Part shown: piece after piece, positions 31,930-41,581 of the stretch
Layout: each line of letters opens with the position of its first letter
Position numbering within the stretch: the first letter of the stretch is position 1
Assembly (NCBI GenBank): GCA_964036045.1
Contig: OZ038381.1
Location: 130,641,708-130,705,707, forward strand
Direction: 5' to 3'
Length of the DNA stretch: 64,000 nt
Source: Eutreptiella sp. 'Long Island Sound 2002'
Lineage: Eukaryota; Euglenozoa; Euglenophyceae; Eutreptiales; Eutreptiaceae
Position numbers and translations under genes: made by a program
Notes under the pieces: model-generated
What the model was told of the DNA's origin: nothing
What the model saw: the letters and a program-made list of their open reading frames with translations, nothing else
Database searches by the model: none

Positions 31930-32565
31930 ATGCGTCCGTCGCTTCTGTGCAGCACAGCACCGTTGGCACGATCCACCGCAACGTGTTTTAGGGGCCCACT
32001 TTGCCCATATCTCGCCGCTGGCCGCTGTATGTCTTCACAAGTCCCTGTTCAGGCCCCTTACTATGCCAACAGTCCAAATGCGTGCGCCGCAACCGGAGTG
32101 GAGACTCTCTTCTCCGGTACGTGTACTGCTGCTTCGCCGAAATACTTCCATTTTCCAGCGACCGCGGCCTTACCTCACCAGGAAGACAGCACTGCCGACC
32201 TGCAACTACGAAGCAACGAGCACTTGGACATCCTACATATGTGTGCCGCAACGGATGTCGAATCTCTCTCCCCCAGTGCGTGCACTGTTGCTTCGCCAGA
32301 ATACCACCAGTCGCAAGGGTCGACATCCTTCACTCAAAAGGCAAAGAACACCACAGGCCTGCCGTTAGGCATCAACGTGCTCCCAGCGCAATCATGGACA
32401 TCGTCAGGTTCACGCCTCACGCGTGACAAAAACAGTCAGTTTGACAGCCGCCCACCAAAACCTGTCGCACTCGCGCAATTTGCTTCACAAGCGAACTGGC
32501 AAGGCTCTCACTGCAGGCCACAGGTCGCGCCTCCAAGGAGCAAAATCTCTCACCAACGCCCCTGA
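31930..32565 (+). CDS. WW-element ORF-a, 211 codons with internal duplication
   Basis: The frame contains a tandem internal repeat of about 53 residues: CAATGVETLFSGTCTAASPK with ADLQLRSNEHLDI, then CAATDVESLSPSACTVASPE with TGLPLGINVLPA (DNA at 32,083 and 32,242). A trace of an earlier repeat may precede it. The C-terminus is Gln/Pro/Ser-rich. Copy B has a comparable tandem repeat (around GVLYYEANNYFG, 46,780-47,030, minus strand), which suggests conserved architecture. No known domain. The true start may lie upstream. The frame ends 245 bp before ORF-b and could originally have been fused to it. Confidence 0.45.
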   Translation: MRPSLLCSTAPLARSTATCFRGPLCPYLAAGRCMSSQVPVQAPYYANSPNACAATGVETLFSGTCTAASPKYFHFPATAALPHQEDSTADLQLRSNEHLDILHMCAATDVESLSPSACTVASPEYHQSQGSTSFTQKAKNTTGLPLGINVLPAQSWTSSGSRLTRDKNSQFDSRPPKPVALAQFASQANWQGSHCRPQVAPPRSKISHQRP

Positions 32566-32810
32566 ATAGCCGCCCAGATACTACTCTCACTCCGCATTGG
32601 TACCAACAGCAAAGCCCCTGCGGACAACGACAGTGCCCTTGTCTCCCCTGGTCAATTGTGGTAGATGAATGCGATGGAGTTACTGATTAAAATGCAGGGA
32701 GCACCCAATGCAAACTCGAACAACACGTGAGCGATCTCGCTCACACGACAGAATGCAATGGCCAAGAAAAATTCAAGCCTCCGCCACAGAGTGGACCAGG
32801 CCGGTGAGCC

Positions 32811-33785
32811 GTGCGTCTGAATTCAAGCATGAATGAAACTGACCGGCACGAGGGGAGATCAATTCTGAGCCGTACGTGGTTCTGGCAGTATGAGCGCAAA
32901 GGGAGCTCCTGCTACGGTGAATATGCGTCAGCAATGAAAACCACCCTGCATCGATCTGCCGACCATCTCTTGCCACTCCTGGAAGCCAAGGAGTCACCCG
33001 ATGAAAGCACCCGTCAGGTTCTGACAGTACATGCACATCAACGCATTGATTCCAAGTTCAACGCAGCCTGGCAACGCAATTGTTCAATTGTTAGGAGAGG
33101 ATTCGCACCGCGGAAACACACTGTCACCAGTCTGGAGAAGCTCTTGGTACAGAACCGCCTGATTCACCACAACGGAGTCATACAATGCCAGACACACTTG
33201 CCGGCAGCCCCACCTGTGCGTCAATTACACTCATGTTTGCACCAGCACAGCCTTTCATCTTCTACATCGCAGACCATGCCTCAACTAGAGAGATCCGCCG
33301 TGCTTGGCCCTGTGGCGCCGCCTCAATCCATCATTGTAGGAGGCCACACAGTCATCGCAGAAGGAGCCTCTAAGTCTCTTATACCAGCGGCAAGGGTACA
33401 ACAAGATAAATCGGATACGGAATCCAGACGTCCCTGTGGGCCACGCTCCACGCCCGAGCCCAGTCTAGAGTCGGCTTCGAGCGCCTCAAGTGTGCAAACT
33501 ACCTTCTCCCCTTCCGACTGGGAGGAAACCAATTCGATGGAAAGCTGCCTCTCTGCATCGGCTAGTGTCTTGCCACACTCTGAGCGAACACATCAAGCTG
33601 ATACGAGTCCGTCAACAACTGCTTTACTGAATGTCTCCAACCGGCCTGCTTCAAAGTCATCACGCAAGGTAGCTCCTAATATGTGGCACGAGTACGATCG
33701 AGCTCACGACGACTGGTATTACTACAACCAAACAACTGGAGTAACCTCATGGGTTTCACCCCCACACATGCGGGCAGCGCGCTAA
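32811..33785 (+). CDS. WW-element ORF-b, 324 codons, C-terminal WW domain
   Basis: Residues 292-318 form a WW domain: first Trp W292 (codon 33,684), the aromatic stretch WYYYN (302-306), T308/T309, second Trp W314 (codon 33,750) and the trailing P317/P318. The W-to-W spacing of 22 and the YYYNxxT core fit the family, which binds proline-rich or phospho-Ser/Thr-Pro ligands. The rest is Ser/Thr/Gln-rich and probably disordered, except residues ~40-110 (LRQVLTVHAHQRIDSKFNAA-like segment, basic and helical). The stop falls seven residues after the domain. The start at 32,811 is the first ATG of the frame. The equivalent domain in copy B is broken by TAA. Confidence 0.65.
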   Translation: MRLNSSMNETDRHEGRSILSRTWFWQYERKGSSCYGEYASAMKTTLHRSADHLLPLLEAKESPDESTRQVLTVHAHQRIDSKFNAAWQRNCSIVRRGFAPRKHTVTSLEKLLVQNRLIHHNGVIQCQTHLPAAPPVRQLHSCLHQHSLSSSTSQTMPQLERSAVLGPVAPPQSIIVGGHTVIAEGASKSLIPAARVQQDKSDTESRRPCGPRSTPEPSLESASSASSVQTTFSPSDWEETNSMESCLSASASVLPHSERTHQADTSPSTTALLNVSNRPASKSSRKVAPNMWHEYDRAHDDWYYYNQTTGVTSWVSPPHMRAAR

Positions 33786-34526
33786 GCAATGCCCGTGGCT
33801 AATGCTTAATCTCTCTTTTCCCTACATATTCCATGACCAGAGCTGCCCCCAGGTCTGCCGTTTCTAACAAACTCTCTGCTTCGAGCGTTGCTGCACCCAG
33901 TTCAGACACTCTCCCACCTTCTCCACTTGCCCCTCAGTGGCTGACAAGTATATATTCACCGAGCCCTGTGAGGCTGTCATATATTTGCCTCCTTCAAATC
34001 AGGTTCATACCTGTCTGCACACCACAGCAGTTCTCCAATCTGTGCACATGCCGTGCCCCTGTGTCTTCGCCGTTTGCACTTTTGAGGTTCTCTCAGGGGC
34101 TAGACCAATTTTGCATTTGGTGAAATGGCAAAGTTCGCACGAGGGGCCAGTGCAACATAACCAGCCAGTTCATTGGTCATATTCCATTTCAACCAATGTT
34201 TAGGGCGCTGGCACTCAGTGCGCCACGTCATTCAATCCTCATGCCACCACCACTTCGTAATGTTCACAAACAACAACAGCACAGGGGGACATCACTCAAG
34301 GTACACACACACCACGATCACCACACACCTAGGCACACAAATACACACATCCATCACACTCACAAACCGAAAGGACATGACAAGCACACACAAAGGTATT
34401 AATCTATTGTATACATTACCTGAACGTCCTATAATACAGTTAACCAACCCAATTGTCTGTTTTGTATTGTAGTATTATATGGGGAACGAGCCCATGGACA
34501 AGTTGTGAGCAATAGTAATCATCATC

Positions 34527-34543
34527 ATACCTTGCCGTTAGCG
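34527..34543. repeat. Target-site duplication, right, WW-element copy A
   Basis: ATACCTTGCCGTTAGCG, directly after the (ATC)n tail; partner at 31,652-31,668. Confidence 0.85.
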
Positions 34544-34758
34544 CTGGGTATTCCCCAAAGGGTGTTTGGTGCCAGCACAGAGATTGGGCACCTAGGGGCG
34601 GAGAGACCTGAGGCGTACCCCATGGCACCGTGTAAAGACATCCGCCGGGTTTAGCAAGGGTGCATACTTGGGTATAATTAGGACACCATTTCTGTAGCTT
34701 GCTCATAGGTCCTCAGGCTCAGCATACTCACGCAAACATAGGCAGGTATAGAAAGGGT
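34544..34758 (-). other. Ty3 element 1, sequence 3' of the chromodomain
   Basis: Non-coding on the minus strand after the chromodomain stop (34,759). It continues, across WW-element copy A, into 31,338-31,668. It probably holds the 3' UTR or start of the 3' LTR, but no LTR partner is visible in the window. Confidence 0.4.
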
Positions 34759-35004
34759 TCAGTCCCTAGGCTTCTTCTGTGAGGCAAGCGTTTCAGCGAG
34801 CCTCAGCAACTCCCCTAGGTTGTTCCCGGACAAGTAGTCTACCAGAACTAAATTGAGGTGTCCCTCAGGAAGCACTAGGGCAGAAAAGGGCTCCCACGTG
34901 GCTTCTTCAACCACAAACCCTTCCCAGAGAGAAAGGAATCGCCACCCTTGGCGGTATCGGTGTCTGATGACCAACTCAACCAGGTAGAAGCCTTCCTTAG
35001 TCAT
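34759..35004 (-). pseudogene. Ty3 element 1: chromodomain, cut off from pol
   Basis: The frame reads GFYLVELVIRHRYRQGWRFL, SLWEGFVVEEATWEPFSALV, LPEGHLNLVLVDYL. The pattern Y-V-E...R...(F/Y)L-W-x-G-(F/Y)...TWEP...V-x-x-Y is that of the chromodomain at the C-terminus of chromoviral integrases, which guides integration by reading histone marks. It ends with ASQKKPRD. The apparent ATG start is an artefact: the first codons are the severed continuation of the pol frame ending at 41,870, separated from it by the 6.86-kb LTR element. Confidence 0.8.
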
Positions 35005-35005
35005 C

Positions 35006-35294
35006 TGTAATGGACTCGTTGTACATGGTGTCTATCTTTCCAGGACTACGAGCACGCAGACGGAAGCAGTGAAGACAGACTGGAACTTCTATACGATTCC
35101 AAAACATGTTAAGCTTGGCCTTCCTGTGTGAACAACACAGGAACGCCAACAATAGAATCGCATACAAGAAACATTTCATTCAAATGTATTTTACGAATCA
35201 AAACAATAGCTTTTCACATGTCAAAACATTTCAATGCACTGTGTGGACGCGTCCTGTGATCGCGGCGCACCTTGCCAGAGGCAATCCCATTACA
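35006..35294 (-). repeat. 3' LTR of nested element
   Basis: 289 bp, TGTAATGG...CCATTACA, roughly 90% identical by eye to 41,582-41,869. The LTR's first bases supply the TAA stop that ends the disrupted pol frame at the other end of the element. Confidence 0.9.
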
Positions 35295-36252
35295 CTCCCC
35301 TGCTAAGGTCAGCCATGCCTCTGAAAATCGAAGGCATGGCTGGACTGATAACCCATTAGTGGGGTTGTCACTGGCCTCTTCATTTTTCTTAATGCCTACA
35401 AAATAGAAACAGGAAGTGTGCCTAACCATTTGCGGTTGGGAAAGGGCCTGCTCTACCTTTGGCTACAAAAAGTCCCATTCCCATTCAGGGGGTGTGGTGA
35501 ACACTCCCCTGCTAAACTCCCCTGCTTCACACGACATAAAAAAACAACAATTCTACTTGATATTGTTTAATTATATAATAGAATGTATGCTGCCCTGGCT
35601 TCAAAACTACAACCATTTTGAAAAATCTGCAAACATTTCCCAGCCTAGGGGAAAACCCTGCAATGTTTCTCAAAACCGTGCAGTTTCAAAACAACAGGCC
35701 ACAATGCACACAACTGAGGCAACAACAACAAGAGAACGTGTGTTGCTTGGCTGAACTCAGTTTGCACAGGCACCGCAAAGCCATGTGATGCCGTGCACAG
35801 TACTGTACAACAGTGCATTTGTGCGTGTGCAAAAAGACTTGTTTGGCCTGCATTAGCAAGGCTCCATGTAGAACAGAAAATGAGCAAAACGAAGAAAACT
35901 GAGACAAACCCATACATATACCTGCGACCTCAGGGCCTTTTACAGCCCCCTCAGGGTATGAAAACACACCAGCGTCCGAGTCAATTTTTACATCAGTATC
36001 ATTCAGATCACATACCTGCCGCAAACACACTTGACCACCTGTCCGTCGAAAAGTAAACCAAAGACCTTCGCTCAAAAAGAGCGGCCAAGGGAGCCACAAG
36101 GCTGACACAAAAGCCGTTAAAAGCACTGGAGCCCCAAGGCTACAAAACCACGTCAAACCATGCACAGAGCCAGAAGGCTGCACAACGCACGGTGTGCTAC
36201 ACATTTGTCACGAGGGCAAAACGTTGCCCAACATAACCTGCGCACATGTAAC
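35295..36252 (-). other. Internal region of nested LTR element, 3' half
   Basis: A minus-strand frame of 172 codons (35,686-36,204) is Cys/Leu-rich and includes VCDLNDTDVKIDSDAGVFSY and PEGAVKGPEVAGICMGL, flanked by hydrophobic stretches. No family recognised. The polypurine tract is at 35,295-35,305 on the minus strand. Confidence 0.4.
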
Positions 36253-36261
36253 GTCAATGAG
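36253..36261. repeat. Putative 9-bp TSD of the (ACCT)n-tailed element, left
   Basis: GTCAATGAG, repeated at 40,818-40,826. It is short, so chance identity is possible, but it sits exactly at the (AGGT)n edge. Confidence 0.55.
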
Positions 36262-36414
36262 GTAGGTAGGTAGGTAGGTAGGTGCACTCGGTCGTGGAGA
36301 GGCGCCCCATGGTTCCCGCTGGCGTTGCCGCTGTGAAGAACAGGAAGAGGCTCCGCGCATGAAGAGGGGAGGCGGCTTACATCCTGCTAGACCTGACTGT
36401 TGGCCCCTAACAAA

Positions 36415-36760
36415 GCGGTCCCGGGCAACACCAGGAGGGCTGACCGCCCCAGCGTGACGTGCTTGTCTCGCCGGGAGGGTGTGCTCCCGTGCTTGCGCAC
36501 GTCCCCTCCTCTGGGCGGAACCCTAAAGGTTCACCGGACTTCCTGGCGTATCCCGTTCCCAGGGCATGCATGCATGTTCTTGGTACTGGTGTTCCGAGGC
36601 GCTTGGGTGTCGCACGCTCCGCCTCGAGTCCCAAAGCAGCGCAGGCCTTAGGATGCAGCCTTACCCCCGAGCTCCGGATCTCGTTTGGCCGGGTCACCTG
36701 CATGGGACGGGCTGCCTCAATGCCCGGCCTATGGACACTGGGTTTCCTAGTGTTGTGTGG
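36415..36760. repeat. Dispersed block paralogous to 755-1,110
   Basis: Same order of motifs as at 755-1,110 (see there), better preserved, and leading directly into the 127-bp satellite. Confidence 0.8.
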
Positions 36761-38665
36761 CGCTTGTGTTTGGGTCTGGGTTGTGCTTGGGCCCGGGTTT
36801 CGGCTGCGCCCTGCCACTCCTGGCTGGGGTGATGGGGTGTGTGTGTGTTTGCGTGCGCGCCCTGCTTGTACCCCGCCACTCCTGGCTGGGGTGTGCGGTG
36901 TGGGTGTGGGTGCTTGGGCTCGGGTTTCGGCTGCGCCCCGCCACTCTCGGCTGGGGTGTTGGGGTGTGTGTGTGTTTGTGTGGGCGCTCCGCTTGTACCC
37001 CGCCACTCCTGACTGGGGTGTGCGGTGTGGGTGTGTGTGCTTGGGCTGGGGTTTCGGCTGCGCCCCGCCACTCCTGGCTGAGGTGTCGGGGTGTGTGTGT
37101 GCTTGTGTGCACGCTCCGCTTCTACCCCGCCACTCCTGGCTGGGGTGTGCGGTGTGGGCTTGTGTGTTTGGGCTCGGGTTGTGGCTGCGCCCCGCCTTTC
37201 CTGGCTTGGGTGTTGGGGTGTGCATGTTGGTGTGCGCGCTCGGCTTGTACCCCGCCACTCCTGGCAGGGGTGTGCGGTGTTAGTTTGTGTGTTTGGGCTT
37301 GGGTTTCGGCTGCGCCCCACCACTCCTGGCCGGGGTTTTCCGGCTGTGTGTGTGCTTGTGTGCGCACCCCGCTTGTACCCCGCCGTTCCTGGCTGGGGTG
37401 TGCTGTGTGGGTGTGTGTGCTTGGGGTCGGGTTTCGGCTGCACCCCGCCACTCCTGGCTGGGGTTTTGGGGTGTGCGTGTGCGCGCTCTGCTTGTACCAC
37501 GTCAGTCCTGGCTGGGGTGTAACGTGTGGGTGTGTGTGCCTGGTCTCAGGTTTCCGCTGCGCCCCGCCAATCCTGGCTGGGGTGTTGGGGCGTGTGTGTG
37601 CTTGTGTGTCCACTCCGCTTGTACCCCGCCACTCCTGGGTGGGGTGTGCGTTGTGGGTGTGTGTGCTTGGGCTCGGTTTCCGACCGCGCCCGACCTTTCC
37701 TGGCTGGGGTGTTGGGGTGTGTGTGTGCTTGTGTGCGCGCTCCGCTTGTACTCCGCCACTCCTGGATGGGGTGTGCGGTGTGGGTGTGTGTGCTTGGGGT
37801 ACGGCTTTCGCTGCCCCCCGCCACTCCTGGCTGGGGTGTTGGGGTGTATGTGTGCTTGTGTGCGCACTCCGCTTGTACCCCGCCACTCCTGGCTGGGCTG
37901 TGCGGTGTGGGCGTGTGTGTTTGGGCTCGGATTTCGGCTGCCCCCCGCCTTTTCTGGCTGGGGTGTTGGGGTGTGCGTGTTTGTGTGCGCGCTCCGCTTG
38001 TACCCCGCCACTCCTGGCTGGGGTGTGCAGTGTGGGTGTGTGCGGTTGGGCTCGGGTTTCGGCTGCGCCCCGCCACTGCTGGCTGGGGCCCTGGAGTGTG
38101 TGTGTGCTTGCTTGGGCACTCCGCTTCTACCCCTCCAGTCCGGGCTGGGGTGTGCGGTGTGGGCGTGTGTGATTGGGCTCGGGTTTCGGCTGCGCCCCGC
38201 CTTTCCTGGCTGGGGTGTTGGGGTGTGCGTGTTTGTGTGCGCGCTCTGCTTGTACCCTGCCACTCCTGGCTGGGGTGTGCGGTGTGGGTCTGTCAGTGTG
38301 GCCTCGGGTTTCTGCTGCCCCCGCCACTGCTGGCTGGGGTGTTGGGGTGTGTCTTTATTCGTTTGCGCGCTTCGCTTGTACCCCGCCACTCCTGGCTGGG
38401 GTGTGCGGCGTGGGTGTGTGCACTTGGGCTCCGGTTTCGGCTTCGCCCCGCCACTCCTGGCCGGGGTGTTGGAGTGTGTGTGCGTTTGCGTGCGCGCTCC
38501 CCTCGTACCCTGCCACTCCTGGCTGGGGTGTGCGGCGTGGGCGTGTGTGTTTTGGCTCGGGTTTTGGCTGCGCCCCGCCACTCCTGGCTGGGGTGTCGGG
38601 ATGTGTGTGCCCCTGTGTGCGCGCTCCGCTTGTACCCCGCCACTCCTGGCTGGGCCTTGTGGTGT
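36745..38665. repeat. 127-bp dimeric satellite, ~15 units
   Basis: taccccgccactcctgg recurs at about 36,871, 36,998, 37,125, 37,250, 37,378, 37,497, 37,624, 37,751, 37,878, 38,003, 38,130, 38,255, 38,381, 38,508 and 38,635, mostly 125-128 bp apart (one unit 119). Within each unit the core ccccgccactcctggctggggtgt occurs twice, about 65 and 62 bp apart, so the unit is a dimer of two diverged ~63-bp monomers. G/T-rich on plus, C/A-rich on minus. It has very few stop codons in any frame, which produces the long open frames noted under rejected items. Confidence 0.95.
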
Positions 38666-39400
38666 CTGGGTTTGGTGTTGCCTGGCACCTGTTCTGTGCC
38701 GTGGTTTGTTGCGTGTTGTGCGCGCCGCCCGGGTTTGCGGCACCCGGTGGCCGTTGTTGCTTGGCACCTGTCCGTGTGCCTTGGTTGTGGCGGGCGGCTT
38801 GCCTCTCTGGCGTGCCGCGTGGCCCCACGTGGTGCGCCTCGCCTCGTCCGGTCCGGTCGCTCTCAGTGCTCCGGTTGTCTTTCCCGACGCCGTGGTGCCT
38901 TTCCCCAACCCAGAGGCTTGCGCCCCCGGCTTTACTGGGTGGCTGGCAGAGAACCGGGCTCATTGTGCCTGCCGCTGGCCCCCGCCGAGGCAGGGGCGCT
39001 GGGCTCGCTCCGCGTCGTACCCGTTCGGGGCCCCGCGATGGGGTTGTCCCTGGCGGGTCCCTCCGGTGTCGGTCTTGGGCTGTGTGCGCTGCAGTGGTTG
39101 GCGTGTGTGGACCTGGTCACTGACGCGTCCGGTTTCCCGTACCGTCCGTCTTCCGACAGGGCACTCGGCCGGTGCACCGGGGCTGTTTTGTGTGGACGCC
39201 GACACCGCCCTATTTGGGTCGGAGGACGCCACGCCCGGGTCCCGCGCGTGTGCCCGTGTGCGTGCCCTGCTTCGCCGGGTCGGGCGGACCGACCTCCCGG
39301 GCGCATTGTGGTGCGCCTCACCTTGTCCTGTGGCCGGTCTTGCTGCGCTCGTTGTTTGGTCGGCCCCCTCCGGGCTGGGGTTGCCCTTCTTTCCTTTTGT
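38666..39400. other. GC-rich insertion sequence, no gene
   Basis: Non-repetitive GC-rich sequence inside the satellite-bearing insertion. Long frames continue through it in all registers only because stops are rare. No domain seen. Confidence 0.5.
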
Positions 39401-39408
39401 GCGCCTCG

Positions 39409-39830
39409 GTTGTTCCTGGCATTCCTTGTTTTCGGGTCCGGGCTGCCTGGGGCCTTGGTGTCTTGCTGCCCCCCCCTTTCTCTTCCTTTTTCCTTTTCTT
39501 TTCTCCACCCCACCCGCTTCCCCGTTTTCTTCTCCGCTGTGTGTGCACCCGTTGTCTCTGGCGTTCCGTGTTTTCCGGCCCAGGGTGCCTTGGGCCTTGG
39601 TGTCTTCTTGTACCCCCCTCCCCCCCCTTTTTCTTTGTTTTCTTTTTCCGTGCTGTTTTCCTTCTCTTTTGCCTGCCCTTCCCTGGGCCTTTTTTTCCTC
39701 CCCCTTTTTCCTCCCCCGCCTTTTCCTTTTTTTTTCCTTCTTTGTGCGCCCCCGTTGTCTCCGGCGTTCCGTGTGTTCCGGCCCGGGGTGCCTTGGGCCG
39801 TAACGTCTTGTTGTCCCCCCCCCTTTTTTT
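39409..39830. repeat. Imperfect 142-203-bp pyrimidine-rich tandem repeat
   Basis: gttgtctctggcgttccgtg and variants start at 39,409, 39,551 and 39,754, each followed by ggg.tgccttgggccttggtgtctt and a variable C/T tract. Length differences come from the poly-pyrimidine part. Confidence 0.8.
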
Positions 39831-39869
39831 TCCCTTCTTTCCCGTTTTTTTTCTTGTTTGTGCCTTGTC

Positions 39870-40668
39870 GCTTGTGCTGTGCGGGGCTGGTTTGTGTGTC
39901 CTGGGCTGTGGGCTGTGCTGGTGTGTGCTTCGGTGGTGCTGTCGCTGTCGTTGCTCTTTGTGCGGTGCTCTCTCGCCCCTCTGGCGCTGGCTGGTGTTGT
40001 GTGGGGTTGCCTGTTGTGTTTGGGTGTTTGCTGTTGGGCCTGGCTGTCCTCTGCTGCCTCCTGGTGGGTCCTGGTGTCCTGTTTGGGTGGTGCTGTCCCT
40101 GTCTGGCCGCGTGGCTCGGCGTCCTGTGGTTTGATGTGGTGTGTCTTCGTGCTCCACTGCCCTGTGTTGTGTTCTGTGGCGCTGTGCTGTCGTGTGGTGG
40201 TGTGCTGCTGTGCTCTGATGTTTGCTTGCGTCGTTGCCTCTGCCTGTTGTTTGTTTCCTGCCGCTGCGCGTCTGTTGTGTGTGCTCTTGGGTGTCGTGCT
40301 GTGCTTTCCCTGTCTGCTGCGCCCTGTGCCGTGCTGTGCTGCGCTGTGTTGGTACCCCTGCGTTGTGCTGTCTGCGTGGTCTGGGCTGTTGCTGGTGCCT
40401 GGTGCTTTTGGTTCCTGGTGTCGCTGCGTGATTTTGGGGGTCCGCTGGTGGCTCTGGTTGTCTGGCGCTGTCGTTTGGTGGTGTTTGTCGGCCTTGGTGT
40501 CCGTGTCTGGCCGCTTCTCCTGTCGCTTGGCGTCTTCCCTGTGGTGTCCTGCTCCCCTGTGTTGTGTCCTGTGGCGCTGTGCTGCCGTGTGGTGCTGTGC
40601 TGTGGTGCCATGTGGTTTTTTTTTCTTCGCCTTGCTTGTGGCGCTGGTTGTCTATGTCCCCTAAAGAA
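39870..40668. repeat. GT/CT-rich low-complexity DNA with ~395-bp partial duplication
   Basis: ccctgtgttgtg.cctgtggcgctgtgctg occurs near 40,158 and again near 40,555, with tgtctggccgcgtggc-like context before each. Composition is almost only G, T and C on the plus strand. Confidence 0.65.
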
Positions 40669-40817
40669 TTTCTTGTAAAACCCGTGAAATTGGTTTTCCG
40701 TTTTTGAAAAGAAAATTCAAAATTATACTCTACGCAACCCACGCGCGTGCAACGAGACCACATTGTTCCCTCTGACTTATGTGTTACCCGTCGGCCTCAG
40801 TGGCGTCGTTGTTGAAT

Positions 40818-40826
40818 GTCAATGAG
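40818..40826. repeat. Putative 9-bp TSD of the (ACCT)n-tailed element, right
   Basis: GTCAATGAG; partner at 36,253-36,261. Confidence 0.5.
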
Positions 40827-40974
40827 AAAACCAAAAATTTTCTTCCTTCACCGAACAAGATTAATCAACTTGAGGACACAACAGTTTACTGGGCTGTGGT
40901 GCCGCCACCTTCGTCTCTCGCTTCTGTGCCGCCGCCTGCGCCTCTCGCAATCGTAGCATCCGCCGACCTCGTTT

Positions 40975-41523
40975 TCAACGTCTAGTGTTGCGCCTCTGCG
41001 CTCCTGCACCCTCTGCCGGCGCACTCGCTGGCGCTGCTTGTACTGGTGTTGACAGCGTTGCAGGCCAAACAGCCACACGAACCTGCTGACTGCGTTGTAA
41101 CAACGCATGCTCTTGCTGAAGCCTCACATGCTGAGCACCGAGTTCGTCAAACTCCTTTTGCAGAATGGTGAAACCCACACTGGACGTCCCACCAGTTGGC
41201 TGCTGCCGGTGATCGCGCAACTGTTGCAACCTCTTACAAACCGCCGCAAGCTGTGCACGAAGCTGTTGTAATTGCTCCTTTTGCTGCCGAACGGTTCGAA
41301 TGTTCGCTGGTAGTTGATCCTTTTGCTTTTGAATGGTTCGGGTGTCTGACTGACCTTGTTGGCGCAGACCAGTATTCGAAATTTGATGTTTACCCAACTC
41401 TTGCTGAACAGCATCTCTAGCGGCCCGCACTTGCTGTAGCTCGTCTTCTGCTTCATGCCTCTCAGGCGACAGACGCCGAGCACTTCCACAGCTGCAGTTC
41501 TGACACTCGTCACAAGGCATCAA
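40975..41523 (-). CDS. Coiled-coil gag-like ORF of nested LTR element, 182 codons
   Basis: The frame opens 37 nt after the PBS-like site, where gag is expected. Three Leu/Gln-rich helical stretches with heptad character are visible: EDELQQVRAARDAVQQELGK (~27-46), VRQQKEQLQQLRAQLAAVCK with RLQQLRDHRQQ (~78-110), and LQKEFDELGAQHVRLQQEHA with LLQRSQQ (~121-148). The C-terminus is Ala/Pro-rich and basic (GAQRRNTRR). The N-terminus has a CxxCxxC-like run (MMPCDECQNCSC). It could form oligomeric particles like a minimal Gag, but no capsid fold or zinc knuckle is evident. Uninterrupted. Confidence 0.55.
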   Translation of the reverse strand: MMPCDECQNCSCGSARRLSPERHEAEDELQQVRAARDAVQQELGKHQISNTGLRQQGQSDTRTIQKQKDQLPANIRTVRQQKEQLQQLRAQLAAVCKRLQQLRDHRQQPTGGTSSVGFTILQKEFDELGAQHVRLQQEHALLQRSQQVRVAVWPATLSTPVQAAPASAPAEGAGAQRRNTRR

Positions 41524-41559
41524 GAGGACAGGAAAACATGTGGTGCGAGCCCATAATCA

Positions 41560-41577
41560 CGTCCCAAAGGGACGCCA
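41560..41577 (-). promoter_or_regulatory. Primer-binding-site-like motif
   Basis: On the minus strand, TGGCGTCCCTTTGGGACG begins four bases after the LTR end (CCATTACA-agct-TGG). Position and TGG start fit a tRNA-primed PBS. The cognate tRNA is not identified. Confidence 0.5.
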
Positions 41578-41581
41578 AGCT

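Larger units (their letters stand above)
31669..34526 (+). mobile_element. WW-domain-carrying retroposed element, copy A
   Basis: A 2,858-bp plus-strand segment flanked by a 17-bp TSD with one mismatch (31,652-31,668 and 34,527-34,543), ending in an (ATC)n tail (atcatcatcat, 34,517-34,528). Its last ~40 bp before the tail share a perfect 23-bp motif (34,489-34,511) with the minus-strand element at 44,839-44,861. The 3' UTR is also alignable, and both copies carry a WW-domain frame at the same relative place. It contains two ORFs (31,930-32,565 and 32,811-33,785) and no RT, so it is probably mobilised in trans by a LINE, or is a gene retroposed more than once. Confidence 0.8.
36262..40817 (-). 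mobile_element. (ACCT)n-tailed, satellite-bearing insertion
   Basis: The left edge is (GGTA)5 (36,261-36,283), i.e. an (ACCT)n 3' tail on the minus strand. The adjacent 135 bp match the truncated copy at 9,912-10,045, which ends in the same tail. 9-bp direct repeats (GTCAATGAG) flank the segment. The body (4.56 kb) is unique block, 127-bp satellite, pyrimidine-rich repeats and GT-rich DNA, without a recognisable protein. It may be a non-autonomous retroposon that has accumulated satellite internally. The right boundary depends on the short TSD. Confidence 0.6.

Noticed and set aside
34759-35004. Independent chromodomain gene with its own ATG after a short upstream exon
   Set aside because: The ATG lies at the LTR boundary, and the TSD plus the pol frame end at 41,865 show it is the severed C-terminus of the Ty3 polyprotein.
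36745-38665. CRISPR-like array
   Set aside because: Repeats are contiguous 127-bp satellite units without unique spacers, in a eukaryotic retroelement context.
36757-40678. Very long open frames (plus strand 471, 838 and 1,050 codons; minus strand 468, 559 and 481 codons)
   Set aside because: All three plus-strand frames and several minus-strand frames are open together over the 127-bp satellite and GT/CT-rich DNA. Since 127 is not a multiple of three, each frame cycles through the same peptides. The cause is a lack of stop trinucleotides, not coding.
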